A stretch of 52,878 bases of DNA from Alkalihalobacillus alcalophilus ATCC 27647 = CGMCC 1.3604 (GTDB lineage: Bacteria > Bacillota > Bacilli > Bacillales > Bacillaceae_D): NCBI RefSeq assembly GCF_000292245.2, contig NZ_ALPT02000029.1, forward strand, positions 1-52,878. The letters run 5' to 3'. Shown in pieces: positions 24,629 to 34,467 of this stretch. The notes below the pieces were generated by a model. The model was not told the origin of the DNA. It made no database searches and saw only the letters and a program-made list of their open reading frames with translations. Both the position numbers and the translations under genes were made by a program. Numbering within the stretch: the stretch's first letter is position 1; each line of letters opens with the position of its first letter.

Positions 24629-25914
24629 TACACCTCCTCTTTTTCTGTGAGTAAGCTTTTAATTTTGATCGGTTGACCACTTTTCGTCGATTTCCATACC
24701 GCTTCTCCTACTGCGATTGAATAAGTTCCAGCCTCAGCCCCTGCTAATACTTCATACGGACGTGCCGGGTCTGGACCAAGGAAGATATCTTCTTGAATTA
24801 ACGGGTCTCCCCCACCATGACCACCCTCATTTTTGACAACATGGATAATTTCTTTCGAGCCAAAGAGCGGGATAAAATCAATCGTTTGCTCTGGAACAGG
24901 GAATGGCGTTCTAGAAGGGGCATGATATTCTTGTGTTTCAATGCGCCCTTTTGTCCCATTAATCGCTAGACGATAGCCTTCATAAGGAACAGAGAAGTTA
25001 ATCGAATAGCTAAGTAGAGCCCCTTTGTTATATTTAACGGTTGCGACATACGTATCTTCTATTTCAATTTCACTATCAAAAATACAGGAATCTGGACGGT
25101 AATTGGTATAAGCTCCCAAATCCTGCCCCGCCATTAAATGGTCGTCTTTTGCGGCCGTTGTGTCGCTACGACCAAACCAGCGCCGATAATAAGAACAGTT
25201 TTGCTGCTCACTACATGTTCCACAATGTCTGCCATCTCGAGGGCTTGGATTTAACTCACTTTCTTGTCCGTAATAATGTAAATCGCCAAAAGCAAACACT
25301 TCTTCAGGCTGTTGATCAATCCACCAATTAACTAAATCAAAATGGTGTGTCGATTTATGCACAGAAAGCCCTCCAGAAAAGGCACGTTCTCTGTTCCAAC
25401 GCTTGAAGTAGCTTGAGCCATGATACGTATCGATATACCAATTTAAATCAATTGATGTCACCTTGCCAATTTTACCTGACTGAATTAATTCCTTGATTTT
25501 AATATGGTACGGACTATAACGATAATTAAAAGCAACCGTAACCTTGCCTTTGCTATTTTGTTCGGCTTCAAGCACCCGTCTTGCATCCTCACTCGTTGTC
25601 ACCATTGGCTTTTCGCTAATAATATCTAGGTTTAACGCAAGACCACGTAAGATATAATCGACATGGGTGTCATCTCGGCTTGTGACAATGACCGTTGTCG
25701 CTCCTGTCTCTTTCACCATTTGTTCAAATTGCTCTGGGGTATAAAAGCCAACCCCAGCAAGTTCTGGATACGTCTCTACACAAATCTCATGTCTTCTCGC
25801 ATCAAAATCTAACAAACCAACGACTTGATTTTCATGATAAAATCGCGTCAAAATCGGCTCTATAAACATCTTAAGGGCCCTGTTACTAAGGCCACAAACG
25901 ACTATTTTTTTCAT
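24628..25914 (-). CDS. Gfo/Idh/MocA-family oxidoreductase
   Basis: A 428-aa NAD(P)-dependent oxidoreductase. The N-terminal Rossmann fold and the SEKPMVTT motif (EKP, cofactor and catalysis) are clear, followed by the family substrate domain with FNYRYSPYHIKIKELI. A cysteine cluster RHCGTCSEQQNCSYY (about residues 231-245) is unusual and could bind a metal or form disulfides. Genes of this family occur in pectin and rhamnogalacturonan loci, where they may act on an uncommon sugar acid or methylated sugar. Its reaction cannot be named from sequence. It is coupled to uxaA. Confidence 0.8.
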   Translation of the reverse strand: MKKIVVCGLSNRALKMFIEPILTRFYHENQVVGLLDFDARRHEICVETYPELAGVGFYTPEQFEQMVKETGATTVIVTSRDDTHVDYILRGLALNLDIISEKPMVTTSEDARRVLEAEQNSKGKVTVAFNYRYSPYHIKIKELIQSGKIGKVTSIDLNWYIDTYHGSSYFKRWNRERAFSGGLSVHKSTHHFDLVNWWIDQQPEEVFAFGDLHYYGQESELNPSPRDGRHCGTCSEQQNCSYYRRWFGRSDTTAAKDDHLMAGQDLGAYTNYRPDSCIFDSEIEIEDTYVATVKYNKGALLSYSINFSVPYEGYRLAINGTKGRIETQEYHAPSRTPFPVPEQTIDFIPLFGSKEIIHVVKNEGGHGGGDPLIQEDIFLGPDPARPYEVLAGAEAGTYSIAVGEAVWKSTKSGQPIKIKSLLTEKEEV

Positions 25915-25932
25915 CTCGCACCCCTTCTGAGC

Positions 25933-26577
25933 TCACCCATGTTGAGGAGCTTCATTATGAGAAAGTTGTTTTTGTTTCATTGCTTCAAAAATCCGGTGTG
26001 AAATCCATGAAATAATATAAGCAACACTCGCTGCTGCGAAAAATAAAATAAGTCCAGGAATAAACATAAAAATTGATTGAAGAATAAATAAACTAACCGC
26101 GATTAAAATCAAATGATAAGGATGACCACAGGCAATTAATAATGCGGCCCGTACTCGGTGTAATCCTTTTAAATGAAAGCTGACATACGTAGGAAAGAAA
26201 AGAACGAGCATACAGCCAAATAGCACGGTAATAATGAGTAAAAGGCCACGAACGATGAGCATTACGACCCCTGCTCCAGCAAATAAAGTGAAGTTCCAAT
26301 AGAGTAAAAAGCCGATAGCAAAAAAGGCTATTCCTGCCCCATTCGCTCTCCAAAATTCTTCCCTATACGTCTGCCAAAACGTTTTAAATACCGGTTGGTC
26401 CCAATCCTTTTTGGCCCAATCACGAGTAATCGTAAATAAAGCGACCGTTGCCGGAGCAACTCCTAATACAACGAATCCAACTAACGTAAAGGCTATCCAC
26501 AATAAATTGACGTAAGCCATTTTAGAGATCACGACCGATATCCGATAAAAACTCCCCCACATGCCACTTAACTCCAT
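25933..26577 (-). CDS. YesL-like membrane protein (DUF624)
   Basis: A 214-aa membrane protein with five to six predicted helices, a DWDQPVFKTFWQTYREEFWRANG loop typical of the YesL family, and a hydrophobic C-terminal half. YesL-type proteins sit in rhamnogalacturonan and other polysaccharide loci next to importer genes; their role is unknown and may be accessory to transport. GGAGTT precedes the ATG, which lies 10 bp inside the end of the upstream lipoprotein gene. Confidence 0.8.
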   Translation of the reverse strand: MELSGMWGSFYRISVVISKMAYVNLLWIAFTLVGFVVLGVAPATVALFTITRDWAKKDWDQPVFKTFWQTYREEFWRANGAGIAFFAIGFLLYWNFTLFAGAGVVMLIVRGLLLIITVLFGCMLVLFFPTYVSFHLKGLHRVRAALLIACGHPYHLILIAVSLFILQSIFMFIPGLILFFAAASVAYIISWISHRIFEAMKQKQLSHNEAPQHG

Positions 26578-27047
26578 GGTAACTCCTCCTCATGCCATTT
26601 TTTCACTAGTGCCAACGCTTCTGTTTGCCGCTCATTGTATACCGGCACTGCCACCATATGCTTTATTTCTAATTCGACAACCCCATCAAACATTTCATTT
26701 AAAGACAGGCCGGCTACGTACTCCTCATCCCTTAAAACAAATCGTGTGCCATCTACCTCGTTTAAGGAAATAAGGCCTTCAGGATCCATTGGTTCTGTTA
26801 TACTCTCTTCTACAAAAAGAATATCAGCCTCATGTCCTGCGAGCTCAACGATCAGTCTTTCCAAAATCGTTGGATAAACGGTAAACTGAACATTCTCATC
26901 TTCTATTAACTCACTTAGCACATCCTGCTTTTCATAAAGTTCATCGGAGAAGGCCATGACATGAAGGCGTTCGTCTTTCGTACCATTACATGCCCCTAAA
27001 CTCATAAGCACTACGCTTATACTGATGAAAAAAAAGAACCGCTTCAT
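26568..27047 (-). CDS. Small lipoprotein of the pectin operon, unknown
   Basis: A 159-aa secreted lipoprotein. A Lys-Arg start, hydrophobic core and lipobox SLGAC are followed by an acidic domain (HVMAFSDELYEKQDVLSELIEDEN, ADILFVEE). The text resembles the first lobe of a solute-binding protein (x-AFSDELYEK, ADILF), so it may be a truncated or specialised binding lipoprotein. It lies between GH105 and the YesL-like gene and overlaps the latter by 10 bp. Function is unknown; a role in sensing or delivering oligosaccharides is an inference. Confidence 0.65.
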   Translation of the reverse strand: MKRFFFFISISVVLMSLGACNGTKDERLHVMAFSDELYEKQDVLSELIEDENVQFTVYPTILERLIVELAGHEADILFVEESITEPMDPEGLISLNEVDGTRFVLRDEEYVAGLSLNEMFDGVVELEIKHMVAVPVYNERQTEALALVKKWHEEELPWS

Positions 27048-27065
27048 ACCTTCCCCGCCTTTTAC

Positions 27066-28175
27066 TTAAATTTGTCGTGCCTTTTCAATTTCTGTACAAG
27101 CAAGAGCAAACGCTCCTACTCCATGTAAGTCATTCACACTCGTCGGTCTCGTCACATAATCCTCATAAAATCCAATAGAGGTGCCGATACAAATATCCTT
27201 TAATAACAATTCGCCCTTTTCATCGATTTCAATAGAATGCTCAATAATTCCTGCCAATCCTTTTTCTGCCTTCTTATATGCTGCTTCGTCCAACAATCCA
27301 AGGCGATACCCTTTTGCTAAGGCATAAACGAATAAACTCGTGCAAGAACTTTCTAACCAGTTGTCTGGCTGGTCCCCTTTATCAACGACTTGGTACCAAA
27401 GACCAGATTTTCCATCTTGATATGTTAATAAATTGCTCATTAACTCTTGAAATGCATGAACAAGTTCAGGCTGTTTATAATGCTCCTCACCAAGCCAATC
27501 AATGACATCGGCAAGGGTCATCGTATACCAACCAAGAGCTCTCCCCCATACTTCTGTTGTTTTACCTGTTTCTTTATCACAAACGCTCACTTGCTTACTC
27601 GCATCCCAAGCATGCATATAAAGTCCGGTCGCTTCGTCTTTTGTATATTGACGAATAAGTGCCTCTTGTCTGAGGAATAGCTCAGTTAATTCTGGTTCAT
27701 TAAATAATCGACCATATTCAAGGGCGAATGGTCCTGCCATATATAAACCGTCTAACCACATTTGATTCGGATATTTGTCCTTATGCCAGAAGCCACCATA
27801 TTGATTACGGTTAATCGTATTTAGTAAATGTCTAAGCTTACGAGCTGCCTCTTTGTAACGAAACTCACCTGTTTTTTCATATAAAGGCAACAACAATAAT
27901 CCTGCTTGAATCGCATCAAGCTCATCACGAGCAAATAGAAAATTCCCGTTTTCATCGATTAGGTCATCCACATATTCTTTCACATATTCGAAATAACGTT
28001 CGTCTTTTTCCATCTCCCAAATACGATGCACACCACATAAGAAGACTCCTTGATGATAATGCCAACGATTCGCTGGTGGCATCTCAATCGGTTTGTATTG
28101 ATTCATAATGCTTTCAGAAGCCTTTTTTCCCCATTCTAACGGTGTTTGATTTTGAATTTTTTCAGCATTTGTCAT
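27066..28175 (-). CDS. Unsaturated rhamnogalacturonyl hydrolase (GH105)
   Basis: A 369-aa YteR/YesR-type GH105 enzyme. It hydrates and cleaves the unsaturated galacturonyl residue from rhamnogalacturonan fragments made by lyases, releasing the substrate of KduI. The (alpha/alpha)6 fold repeats and the catalytic-Asp motif MWLDGLYMAGPF are visible, as are WHYHQG near the N-terminus and EVWGRALGWYTMTLADV. No signal peptide, so it is cytoplasmic. GGAGG precedes the ATG, which overlaps the GH43 stop by 4 bp. Confidence 0.9.
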   Translation of the reverse strand: MTNAEKIQNQTPLEWGKKASESIMNQYKPIEMPPANRWHYHQGVFLCGVHRIWEMEKDERYFEYVKEYVDDLIDENGNFLFARDELDAIQAGLLLLPLYEKTGEFRYKEAARKLRHLLNTINRNQYGGFWHKDKYPNQMWLDGLYMAGPFALEYGRLFNEPELTELFLRQEALIRQYTKDEATGLYMHAWDASKQVSVCDKETGKTTEVWGRALGWYTMTLADVIDWLGEEHYKQPELVHAFQELMSNLLTYQDGKSGLWYQVVDKGDQPDNWLESSCTSLFVYALAKGYRLGLLDEAAYKKAEKGLAGIIEHSIEIDEKGELLLKDICIGTSIGFYEDYVTRPTSVNDLHGVGAFALACTEIEKARQI

Positions 28176-29740
28176 TGTTTTTCCTCCTTATATTCAAACC
28201 AATCAAAGTCGGCGGCATTTTGACTTTCTTGCCCATTACTCGTAGCAAACATTCCAATATATGTCCCAACAAAACCACCGGCTCGATCAGTACTTAATAA
28301 ACGACCATCTTGATTTTCCGCTAACAGCTTCCACCCTGCCTCTGACCCTCGAAAAGAAAAATGAAGCTCTTGCAAATCGGCTGTCACTTTTAATTCAATG
28401 GAACTAGCATCGAACACCTCTTCTGCAACCACATCCACTTTTCCATTTTCCATTTTTACGAGTTGGATCATTCGCTTTTCTTTTTGAATCAGCTCAAATC
28501 GATAATGGTTTTCTTGTGTATGGAATAACGTTAAACCAGCCGCTTCTCCCTCTTGAACAGTATCTAATTCTAATAATGTCGTCACAGTGAAACTTTTATG
28601 CTGCTGCCTTCTTCCAATAAAGCTCGGACTGACTTGCTCATTCAATGTTTCAGGTCGCAACTGGAGACGTAAATGACCATCACGTTCTTTTAATGAGTAA
28701 AAGTCACTTCTCGGTGTACGAATCATATTCCATTCCAATCCTAATTCCGTTGAGTCAAAGTGATCACATTTTTGGAAATCAACGGCTTCCTCCCTTGGTA
28801 ACGAAGGTCCTGACATGATTTCTTCAATCCTTCCAGTATCCGGACACATGACTGGCCACCCGTCCTCCCAAATCATCGGGGCTAAAAAGGTCTCACGTCC
28901 CATATTCCTAAACATACCGCCTCCATAAGGTCTGGAAGCTAAACAAAATAACCACCATTCTCCGTCTTGTGTTTCGACAATATCAGCATGACCGACATTT
29001 GTTATCGGAAAATCCTTGCTTAGATGGCGATGCGTTAAAATCGGATTTCGTTTATTCGCTTCATATGGTCCGGTAATTGATTTACTTCTTGCAACCGTTA
29101 CGGCATGAGTAAAACCCGTGCCTCCTTCTGCAATCAGTAAATAATAATAACCATCTTTTTTATATAAGTGGGGTGCTTCTTGGGCATGAGCATTTTTTAA
29201 CGCTCCATCCCATATTCCAATCGGCTCCCCGATTAGTTCGCCATTTTTCAAGTCGAGCTCCTGCAACCAAATTTCCATATGCTTGGCATGCGTTTGCCCT
29301 GCTTTTGGAACGCGATTACCTGTGTAATAAACTCGCCCATCTTCATCAAAAAATAAGGAAGGATCAATGCCTTGTGCCCCTTTTAACCAAATTGGATCTG
29401 ACCACGGCCCACTCGGTTCCTCTGCCGTGACATAAAAATTACGGCGTTCCCCTAATTGACTGACCACAAAGGTTGTAATCATATAAAAAAGCCCATTATG
29501 ATAACGGAGAGTCGGAGCATAAATCCCTTTTGAATTAGGAGTTTCATCTAAATTTAATTGGGAAGGTCGATCAAGTACATGACCAATTTGCGTCCAATTC
29601 ACTAAATCCTTTGAATGAAAAATCGGAACTCCTGGGTAATATTCAAATGTAGAGGTAACTAAATAATAGTCCTCATTCACGCGACAGACGGATGGGTCCG
29701 AGTAAAAACCCGGAATGACAGGATTTTGAAACGTCTTCAT
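28172..29740 (-). CDS. Glycoside hydrolase family 43 (xylosidase/arabinofuranosidase type)
   Basis: A 522-aa inverting glycosidase. The five-bladed GH43 domain carries the catalytic-base Asp (GFYSDPSV), the pKa-modulating Asp (GIDPSLFF) and the acid Glu (AQEAPHLYKK). A C-terminal beta-sandwich of about 190 residues (from about 330) is typical of XynB-like proteins. Within a pectin operon it probably trims arabinose or xylose side chains. The protein has no signal peptide, pointing to intracellular oligosaccharide processing. The start at 29740 follows GGAGAAATGATAA. Confidence 0.87.
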   Translation of the reverse strand: MKTFQNPVIPGFYSDPSVCRVNEDYYLVTSTFEYYPGVPIFHSKDLVNWTQIGHVLDRPSQLNLDETPNSKGIYAPTLRYHNGLFYMITTFVVSQLGERRNFYVTAEEPSGPWSDPIWLKGAQGIDPSLFFDEDGRVYYTGNRVPKAGQTHAKHMEIWLQELDLKNGELIGEPIGIWDGALKNAHAQEAPHLYKKDGYYYLLIAEGGTGFTHAVTVARSKSITGPYEANKRNPILTHRHLSKDFPITNVGHADIVETQDGEWWLFCLASRPYGGGMFRNMGRETFLAPMIWEDGWPVMCPDTGRIEEIMSGPSLPREEAVDFQKCDHFDSTELGLEWNMIRTPRSDFYSLKERDGHLRLQLRPETLNEQVSPSFIGRRQQHKSFTVTTLLELDTVQEGEAAGLTLFHTQENHYRFELIQKEKRMIQLVKMENGKVDVVAEEVFDASSIELKVTADLQELHFSFRGSEAGWKLLAENQDGRLLSTDRAGGFVGTYIGMFATSNGQESQNAADFDWFEYKEEKQ

Positions 29741-29743
29741 TTA

Positions 29744-30661
29744 TCATTTCTCCTCCTTCATTTGCTTCAATAACCATGGAATCGACTTTTCTCCATGCAC
29801 TTCATGTTTCCCCTCAAAAGTCTCCAACGTTACATGGTGCTGTAATTCGACCATTTGTTGGATCGATTGTGTTGGAAATAGCTGATCCTCATGACCACTT
29901 TCAATCCATATCGGCCTCGGTTCCACTAGCTCAATCAAATCAGTTGTTTCCCCTATCAAGAGTAAATTTGGAATATAATTATCCAAACAATGTCTTCTTG
30001 TTAAAATACTATCTCTTAACAAACTTCCGTACCCAGATAAAACGGTGGCTCTCACTCGCTCGACTAAGCACGAGAGTAACAGAGCAATCAGTCCGCCTCC
30101 TGAAAAACCGAAACAGCCAAACTGTGAGACATGATACTTTTGCTCATACCAGTCTAATAATCTTTGACATTCAAATACTCTCAATCCAGCTAATGTCTTT
30201 CCATATAATAAGAGATGAGAGGCTAGCGTATAGCAACTATTCTCCCCTTCTTCTTTTTCTTGTTTCCGACTTCCAAATCCAATAAGCTCAGGGAGAAGAA
30301 CAGTCGCTCCTCGATCCACTAATGTCTCGGCAAAACCATTATGAATCGTATTTGGATCGAGTGCTTCCTTCGCCCCTTTTCCATGTCCATGTAAGGCGAT
30401 AATTACCGGTGAATCGTCCTTTTTTTGCTTTGGTTCTAATAACCGAAAGGAAAGTTGCAGCCCATTCGTCGTTGGGAGTACATAAGCCTTTTCTACATAT
30501 CGATGTCTCACCTGTTTCCAAAGCAATTTAGCTTCCACATCTTTTGGTGGTTCAAACGTACCGACCGTTTTTTGAAGGTATGCCTTCCGTTCCTTTTTCC
30601 CCACAACGGTCCTCGACTCTTTTTGATAAAGCTTTTGCAAAAAACGATCAACCTCATGCAT
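29744..30661 (-). CDS. Alpha/beta hydrolase, probable carbohydrate esterase
   Basis: A 305-aa cytoplasmic alpha/beta-hydrolase. HGHGKG forms the oxyanion strand, GCFGFSGGG holds the nucleophile Ser, IWIESGHEDQLFP the acid Asp region, and EGKHEVHG the His. It has the dienelactone-hydrolase/acetyl-xylan-esterase style architecture. In this operon it is a plausible second deacetylase or a methyl-esterase for pectic oligosaccharides; substrate is an inference. It sits 6 bp after the second permease gene. Confidence 0.72.
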   Translation of the reverse strand: MHEVDRFLQKLYQKESRTVVGKKERKAYLQKTVGTFEPPKDVEAKLLWKQVRHRYVEKAYVLPTTNGLQLSFRLLEPKQKKDDSPVIIALHGHGKGAKEALDPNTIHNGFAETLVDRGATVLLPELIGFGSRKQEKEEGENSCYTLASHLLLYGKTLAGLRVFECQRLLDWYEQKYHVSQFGCFGFSGGGLIALLLSCLVERVRATVLSGYGSLLRDSILTRRHCLDNYIPNLLLIGETTDLIELVEPRPIWIESGHEDQLFPTQSIQQMVELQHHVTLETFEGKHEVHGEKSIPWLLKQMKEEK

Positions 30662-30667
30662 AAATGC

Positions 30668-31543
30668 TTAACCTTTCATCGAACCAATTAAGGCACCTTT
30701 GGCAAAATACTTTTGTAAAAATGGATAGACAAGTAAAACTGGTAATGTGGCTACAACGATTACGGCCATTTTCACACTAATTTCCGGTGGCGGAACGCTC
30801 GTATATTCAGAACCGTCATAATTTAATCCCGTCGCCAGGACAACAATTTGCCTTAATAACACTTGAACTGGCCACTTACTCGGATCATTTAAATACAAAA
30901 TGGCGTGCATGTACGTGTTCCAATAAGTCACCGCATAAAATAAGGAAATCGTCGCAATCGCGGGTAATGAACACGGAATAACAATTCGGAATAAGATTCC
31001 AAAATCACTACAGCCATCAATTTTTGCTGATTCTTCAAGACCACTCGGTAAGTTCATAAAGAAGCTTCGTAAAATGATCATATTAAAGGCATTAATCGTC
31101 ACTGGAATAATAAGCGCTAGTAATGAATCAATCAGCCCAGTTTCTTTAACAACTAAGAAAGTTGGAATCATCCCACCATTAAACAACATCGTAAAGACGA
31201 TAAAGAACATAATAAAACGTCGACCAACTAAATCTCTACGTGACAATCCATATGCGGTAAGAACGGAAAATAGCATACTCCAAAGCGTTCCACCGAGTGT
31301 CACAGCAATCGATACACCTAACGCACGCATTAACGTATCCGTTGAAAAGATATAACGATAAGCATCTAAACTAAATTGTGTCGGAAAGAGTAAAAAGCTT
31401 CGCTGAGCAATCTCTGCACCTGTTGCAAAGGAGCTCCCAATGACATGAATAAAGGGTAAAATACAAAGCAAGGCAATGACGCCAAGTATGAACATATTTG
31501 TGGCATTGAATAATCGACTGGATATCGTTTTGTCCCCAACCAT
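30668..31543 (-). CDS. Sugar ABC permease (YtcP/LplC type)
   Basis: A 291-aa inner-membrane permease with six helices and the EAA loop (SGLEESAKIDGCSDFGILFRIVIP) that contacts the ATPase. It ends KGALIGSMKG, typical of the LplC/YtcP subfamily for complex oligosaccharides. It would pair with the LplB-type permease just upstream (16 bp gap). No ATPase gene is present in the operon, so a shared MsmX-like ATPase is expected. Confidence 0.9.
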   Translation of the reverse strand: MVGDKTISSRLFNATNMFILGVIALLCILPFIHVIGSSFATGAEIAQRSFLLFPTQFSLDAYRYIFSTDTLMRALGVSIAVTLGGTLWSMLFSVLTAYGLSRRDLVGRRFIMFFIVFTMLFNGGMIPTFLVVKETGLIDSLLALIIPVTINAFNMIILRSFFMNLPSGLEESAKIDGCSDFGILFRIVIPCSLPAIATISLFYAVTYWNTYMHAILYLNDPSKWPVQVLLRQIVVLATGLNYDGSEYTSVPPPEISVKMAVIVVATLPVLLVYPFLQKYFAKGALIGSMKG

Positions 31544-31559
31544 TTAAAATGCCTCCTTT

Positions 31560-32522
31560 CTAATAAACGCCTTCTTCGCCGTATTTTTTTGCTAACCAGT
31601 TGGCCCCAACTACGAGGATAAGTCCAACAAACCCCTTAAAGAAACCAACCGCCGTACTATAACTGAATTGACCTTGTCTTAAACCAGCTGTATACACATA
31701 TGTGTCAAATATCTCAGCTACTTCACGGTTTGAGGCATTTAGGAGCAAATAGACATGCTCAAAACCTAGTTCAAGTACATCTCCAATTTTCAGAATTAAC
31801 AGAACGATGATGACACTTCGAATCGCCGGGATCGTAATATGCCACATTTGTCGTAAACGACTTGCCCCATCCATTTTCGCTGCTTCATACAGTTGCGGAT
31901 CAACCGAGGCAATCGCAGCAATAAAAATAATCGTCCCCCAACCAGCTTCTCTCCAAATGATTTGAATAATGTACATCGGCCTAAACCAATCTGGATTTAA
32001 TAGGAAGTTCACTTGGTCAAATTGTAATGCTCTTAAAATACTGTTAATAATACCACCGTCAAGTGTTAGCATCACATAACTAATCGATACGATAACAACC
32101 CATGACATAAAATGCGGGATATAAATCAACGTTTGAATACTTCTCATATACCAACGACTTCTTAACTCATTTAACATAAGAGCTAAAATAATCGGTACTG
32201 GGAAAGCAATAAGCACTTGTAAAACAAATAACATCAATGTATTTCGGAAAATCATCCAGAAATCCGGATCGGCAAACAAGCGACGAAAATGCTCGAAACC
32301 AACCCATTCACTGCCTGAAATTCCTAAGTAAGGTTTATAATCTTGGAAAGAAATGACCAACCCATACATTGGTATGTATTTGTATATAAAGAAATAGAGA
32401 ATACCTGGAGCAATCATTAGATAAATCCATTTATTCTTAACAATTTTTCTCCATAATTCATTTCTTTTTTCTGGTTTTGTCTGCATTGGTTTCTTTTTTT
32501 CCACTACTATCGGGTTGTCCAT
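31560..32522 (-). CDS. Sugar ABC permease (YteP/LplB type)
   Basis: A 320-aa permease with a polar N-terminus, six helices, and the EAA loop YEAAKMDGASRLRQMWHITIP. It ends WLAKKYGEEGVY, characteristic of LplB/YteP. It forms a heterodimer with the downstream LplC-type permease and receives substrate from the binding lipoprotein encoded upstream. GAGGTG precedes the ATG. Confidence 0.9.
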   Translation of the reverse strand: MDNPIVVEKKKPMQTKPEKRNELWRKIVKNKWIYLMIAPGILYFFIYKYIPMYGLVISFQDYKPYLGISGSEWVGFEHFRRLFADPDFWMIFRNTLMLFVLQVLIAFPVPIILALMLNELRSRWYMRSIQTLIYIPHFMSWVVIVSISYVMLTLDGGIINSILRALQFDQVNFLLNPDWFRPMYIIQIIWREAGWGTIIFIAAIASVDPQLYEAAKMDGASRLRQMWHITIPAIRSVIIVLLILKIGDVLELGFEHVYLLLNASNREVAEIFDTYVYTAGLRQGQFSYSTAVGFFKGFVGLILVVGANWLAKKYGEEGVY

Positions 32523-32649
32523 AGCACACCTCTTTTCTTACAGATTAATAACTCATAAAATGATTCGTTATAAAAAGTTTGGGACAAAAGGTTTCTTACT
32601 AATGAGAAATCTGAACTTAATGATAGTTTAAGCATGGTTACATTAGTTA

Positions 32650-32785
32650 GCTTTACTCCGCCAGCTCCATACCCACAGCAATAGAGGGTGAACCGGGAGC
32701 CTCCTCGCAACGCTTGAGGGGTCTCCCGTATTTCACTTCTCCCACAGGAGTCTACGTCTATTTCTTCTGCTAAGGTTGTGTATGG
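32650..32785. repeat. GC-rich dispersed repeat, copy E (inside an operon)
   Basis: It shares CTCCGCCAGCT, GGTGAACCGGGAG and GCCTCCTCGC...GGGGTCTCCCG blocks with copies A and D. It occupies the 310-bp gap between the binding-protein gene and the permeases, where it could fold in the transcript and set the ratio of binding protein to permease. Confidence 0.65.
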
Positions 32786-32832
32786 TTCGGACTCTCGGTT
32801 AAACCCTTTTGTTTTGTCCCAACTTCCATGAT

Positions 32833-34362
32833 TTATTGCTGATAAGATTCGTTATACTCGTTTATGATGTTTTCTCCACCTTGTGTTTTCCATGTTTGAA
32901 TCGCATTCTCAAAACCAGCTTCATCAATTTGACCAAGGATATATTGGTATGTGGCATCATTAATAATTTGTTGTAAGCGCTCACCATGAGTTTGCTCTGT
33001 TGCCGAATCAAGTGTAATTGTCGGATCATGAATCAAATATTGCTCATTATCGATTTCTAACTCATCCGCTTTTAATTTCACATCATACATACTCTTTCCA
33101 AGGTAACGACCATTTGTGTCTGCCTCTCCAATTTCAATCGATTGGTATGGTTTCACTTCACGGTCTGTACGTTGAGTATCCTCACTAGGAACAGCACGGT
33201 CACCATCTACTGTGTAGTGATCGCCTTCAATTCCCCAGTAAATTAAGTTCGCATTTTCTGGTTCCATTAATTGATTATAAAAAGATAAAATCCCTTTAAG
33301 TTCCTCTTCTGTTTGTACAGCTGATTTAGGGAAAATAACTAAATTTCCATACCCAGGAATAGCCCAAATATTATATTCTCCGTTCGGACCTTCTACATAA
33401 TTATGAACATCAAAAACAAGATCAGGATTAATTTGTGAAGCCTCGGCGTATAAAGAAACAACATCACCCATAGAACCTACATAAATACCGGCTGTTCCAT
33501 TTTTAAAGAGTGCTTGTTGGTCATTTTTACTTGTTACAGGGAAATCTTGGTTCATAAATTTGTTAGAATGCATCTCTCTAAAAAATTCCAATGTCTCCAT
33601 ATACTCATCAAACATAAATTCTGGTAAAAGCTGTCCATCTTTTTCACCCCAACCATTTGGAGTTCCAAACCAAGAGGATACTGATTTAAAGGCACCATAT
33701 ACTAAGTCGCTCCGGTCTGTTAAGCCGAATGTATCGTCACGACCGTTGCCATCTGGATCATCCTCTGTAAACGCTCTGGCCATTTCCATAAATTCTTCTA
33801 CATTTGTAGGTGCTTCAATCCCAAGATTATCGGCCCAATCTTTACGATAAATGATGCCTGAGCGTGATAATGGTCGTCCTTGATAAAGGCCATAAACCTT
33901 ACCATCGACCATCGTATTTTCAATAACTTCTGGTTTTAAGTTTTGTAAGTTCGGAAATTCATCTAAGTATGGACCGATTTCCCAAAACTGGTCATCTCTG
34001 ATCGCGTCTTTAAACTGGTTATATGTTGTTTGGTTTTTCATATAAACGGCTTGAGGAAGTGACCCTGTTGCAAATGCTGTGTTTAATCTTTCTTCATAGT
34101 TATTGTCTGGTACCCATTGAATATCCATTACTGTGTTCGTTGCTTCTTCTAATAAGTTTTGAACAGCTTTATCTGGAACTTCAGCTGTGTGCAAGTTTGC
34201 CATGATTGAAAATTTAAATGGTTCATCACTTGCCGTTTCTCCACCAGTCTCTGAGGAAACGCTTTCATTATTACCATTACCGTTTCCACCACAAGCTGCA
34301 ATAACTGTTAAGGTGATTAATAAACCAATTCCTAGACACCACTTTTTCCAACTCTTCATCAA
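32833..34362 (-). CDS. Extracellular sugar-binding lipoprotein (YtcQ/LplA type)
   Basis: A 509-aa substrate-binding protein of the large LplA/YtcQ group. A lipoprotein signal (LITLTVIAACGG) is followed by an Asn/Gly/Ser linker and two lobes. It should capture rhamnogalacturonan or pectin oligosaccharides and deliver them to the permease pair. It is the first gene of the operon, starting at the ATG after GGTGGGGG. A repeat-containing gap separates it from the permeases, which may allow higher expression of this protein. Confidence 0.9.
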   Translation of the reverse strand: MMKSWKKWCLGIGLLITLTVIAACGGNGNGNNESVSSETGGETASDEPFKFSIMANLHTAEVPDKAVQNLLEEATNTVMDIQWVPDNNYEERLNTAFATGSLPQAVYMKNQTTYNQFKDAIRDDQFWEIGPYLDEFPNLQNLKPEVIENTMVDGKVYGLYQGRPLSRSGIIYRKDWADNLGIEAPTNVEEFMEMARAFTEDDPDGNGRDDTFGLTDRSDLVYGAFKSVSSWFGTPNGWGEKDGQLLPEFMFDEYMETLEFFREMHSNKFMNQDFPVTSKNDQQALFKNGTAGIYVGSMGDVVSLYAEASQINPDLVFDVHNYVEGPNGEYNIWAIPGYGNLVIFPKSAVQTEEELKGILSFYNQLMEPENANLIYWGIEGDHYTVDGDRAVPSEDTQRTDREVKPYQSIEIGEADTNGRYLGKSMYDVKLKADELEIDNEQYLIHDPTITLDSATEQTHGERLQQIINDATYQYILGQIDEAGFENAIQTWKTQGGENIINEYNESYQQ

Positions 34363-34467
34363 TAAACCCCCACCTTTATTAAATTACGTTGCGTCCTCTC
34401 CGAAATCTCTACTTGTAAAAACTTATCTATCTATGTTTCAATTCTATCCTTCTCCATCGTTTTCTTG

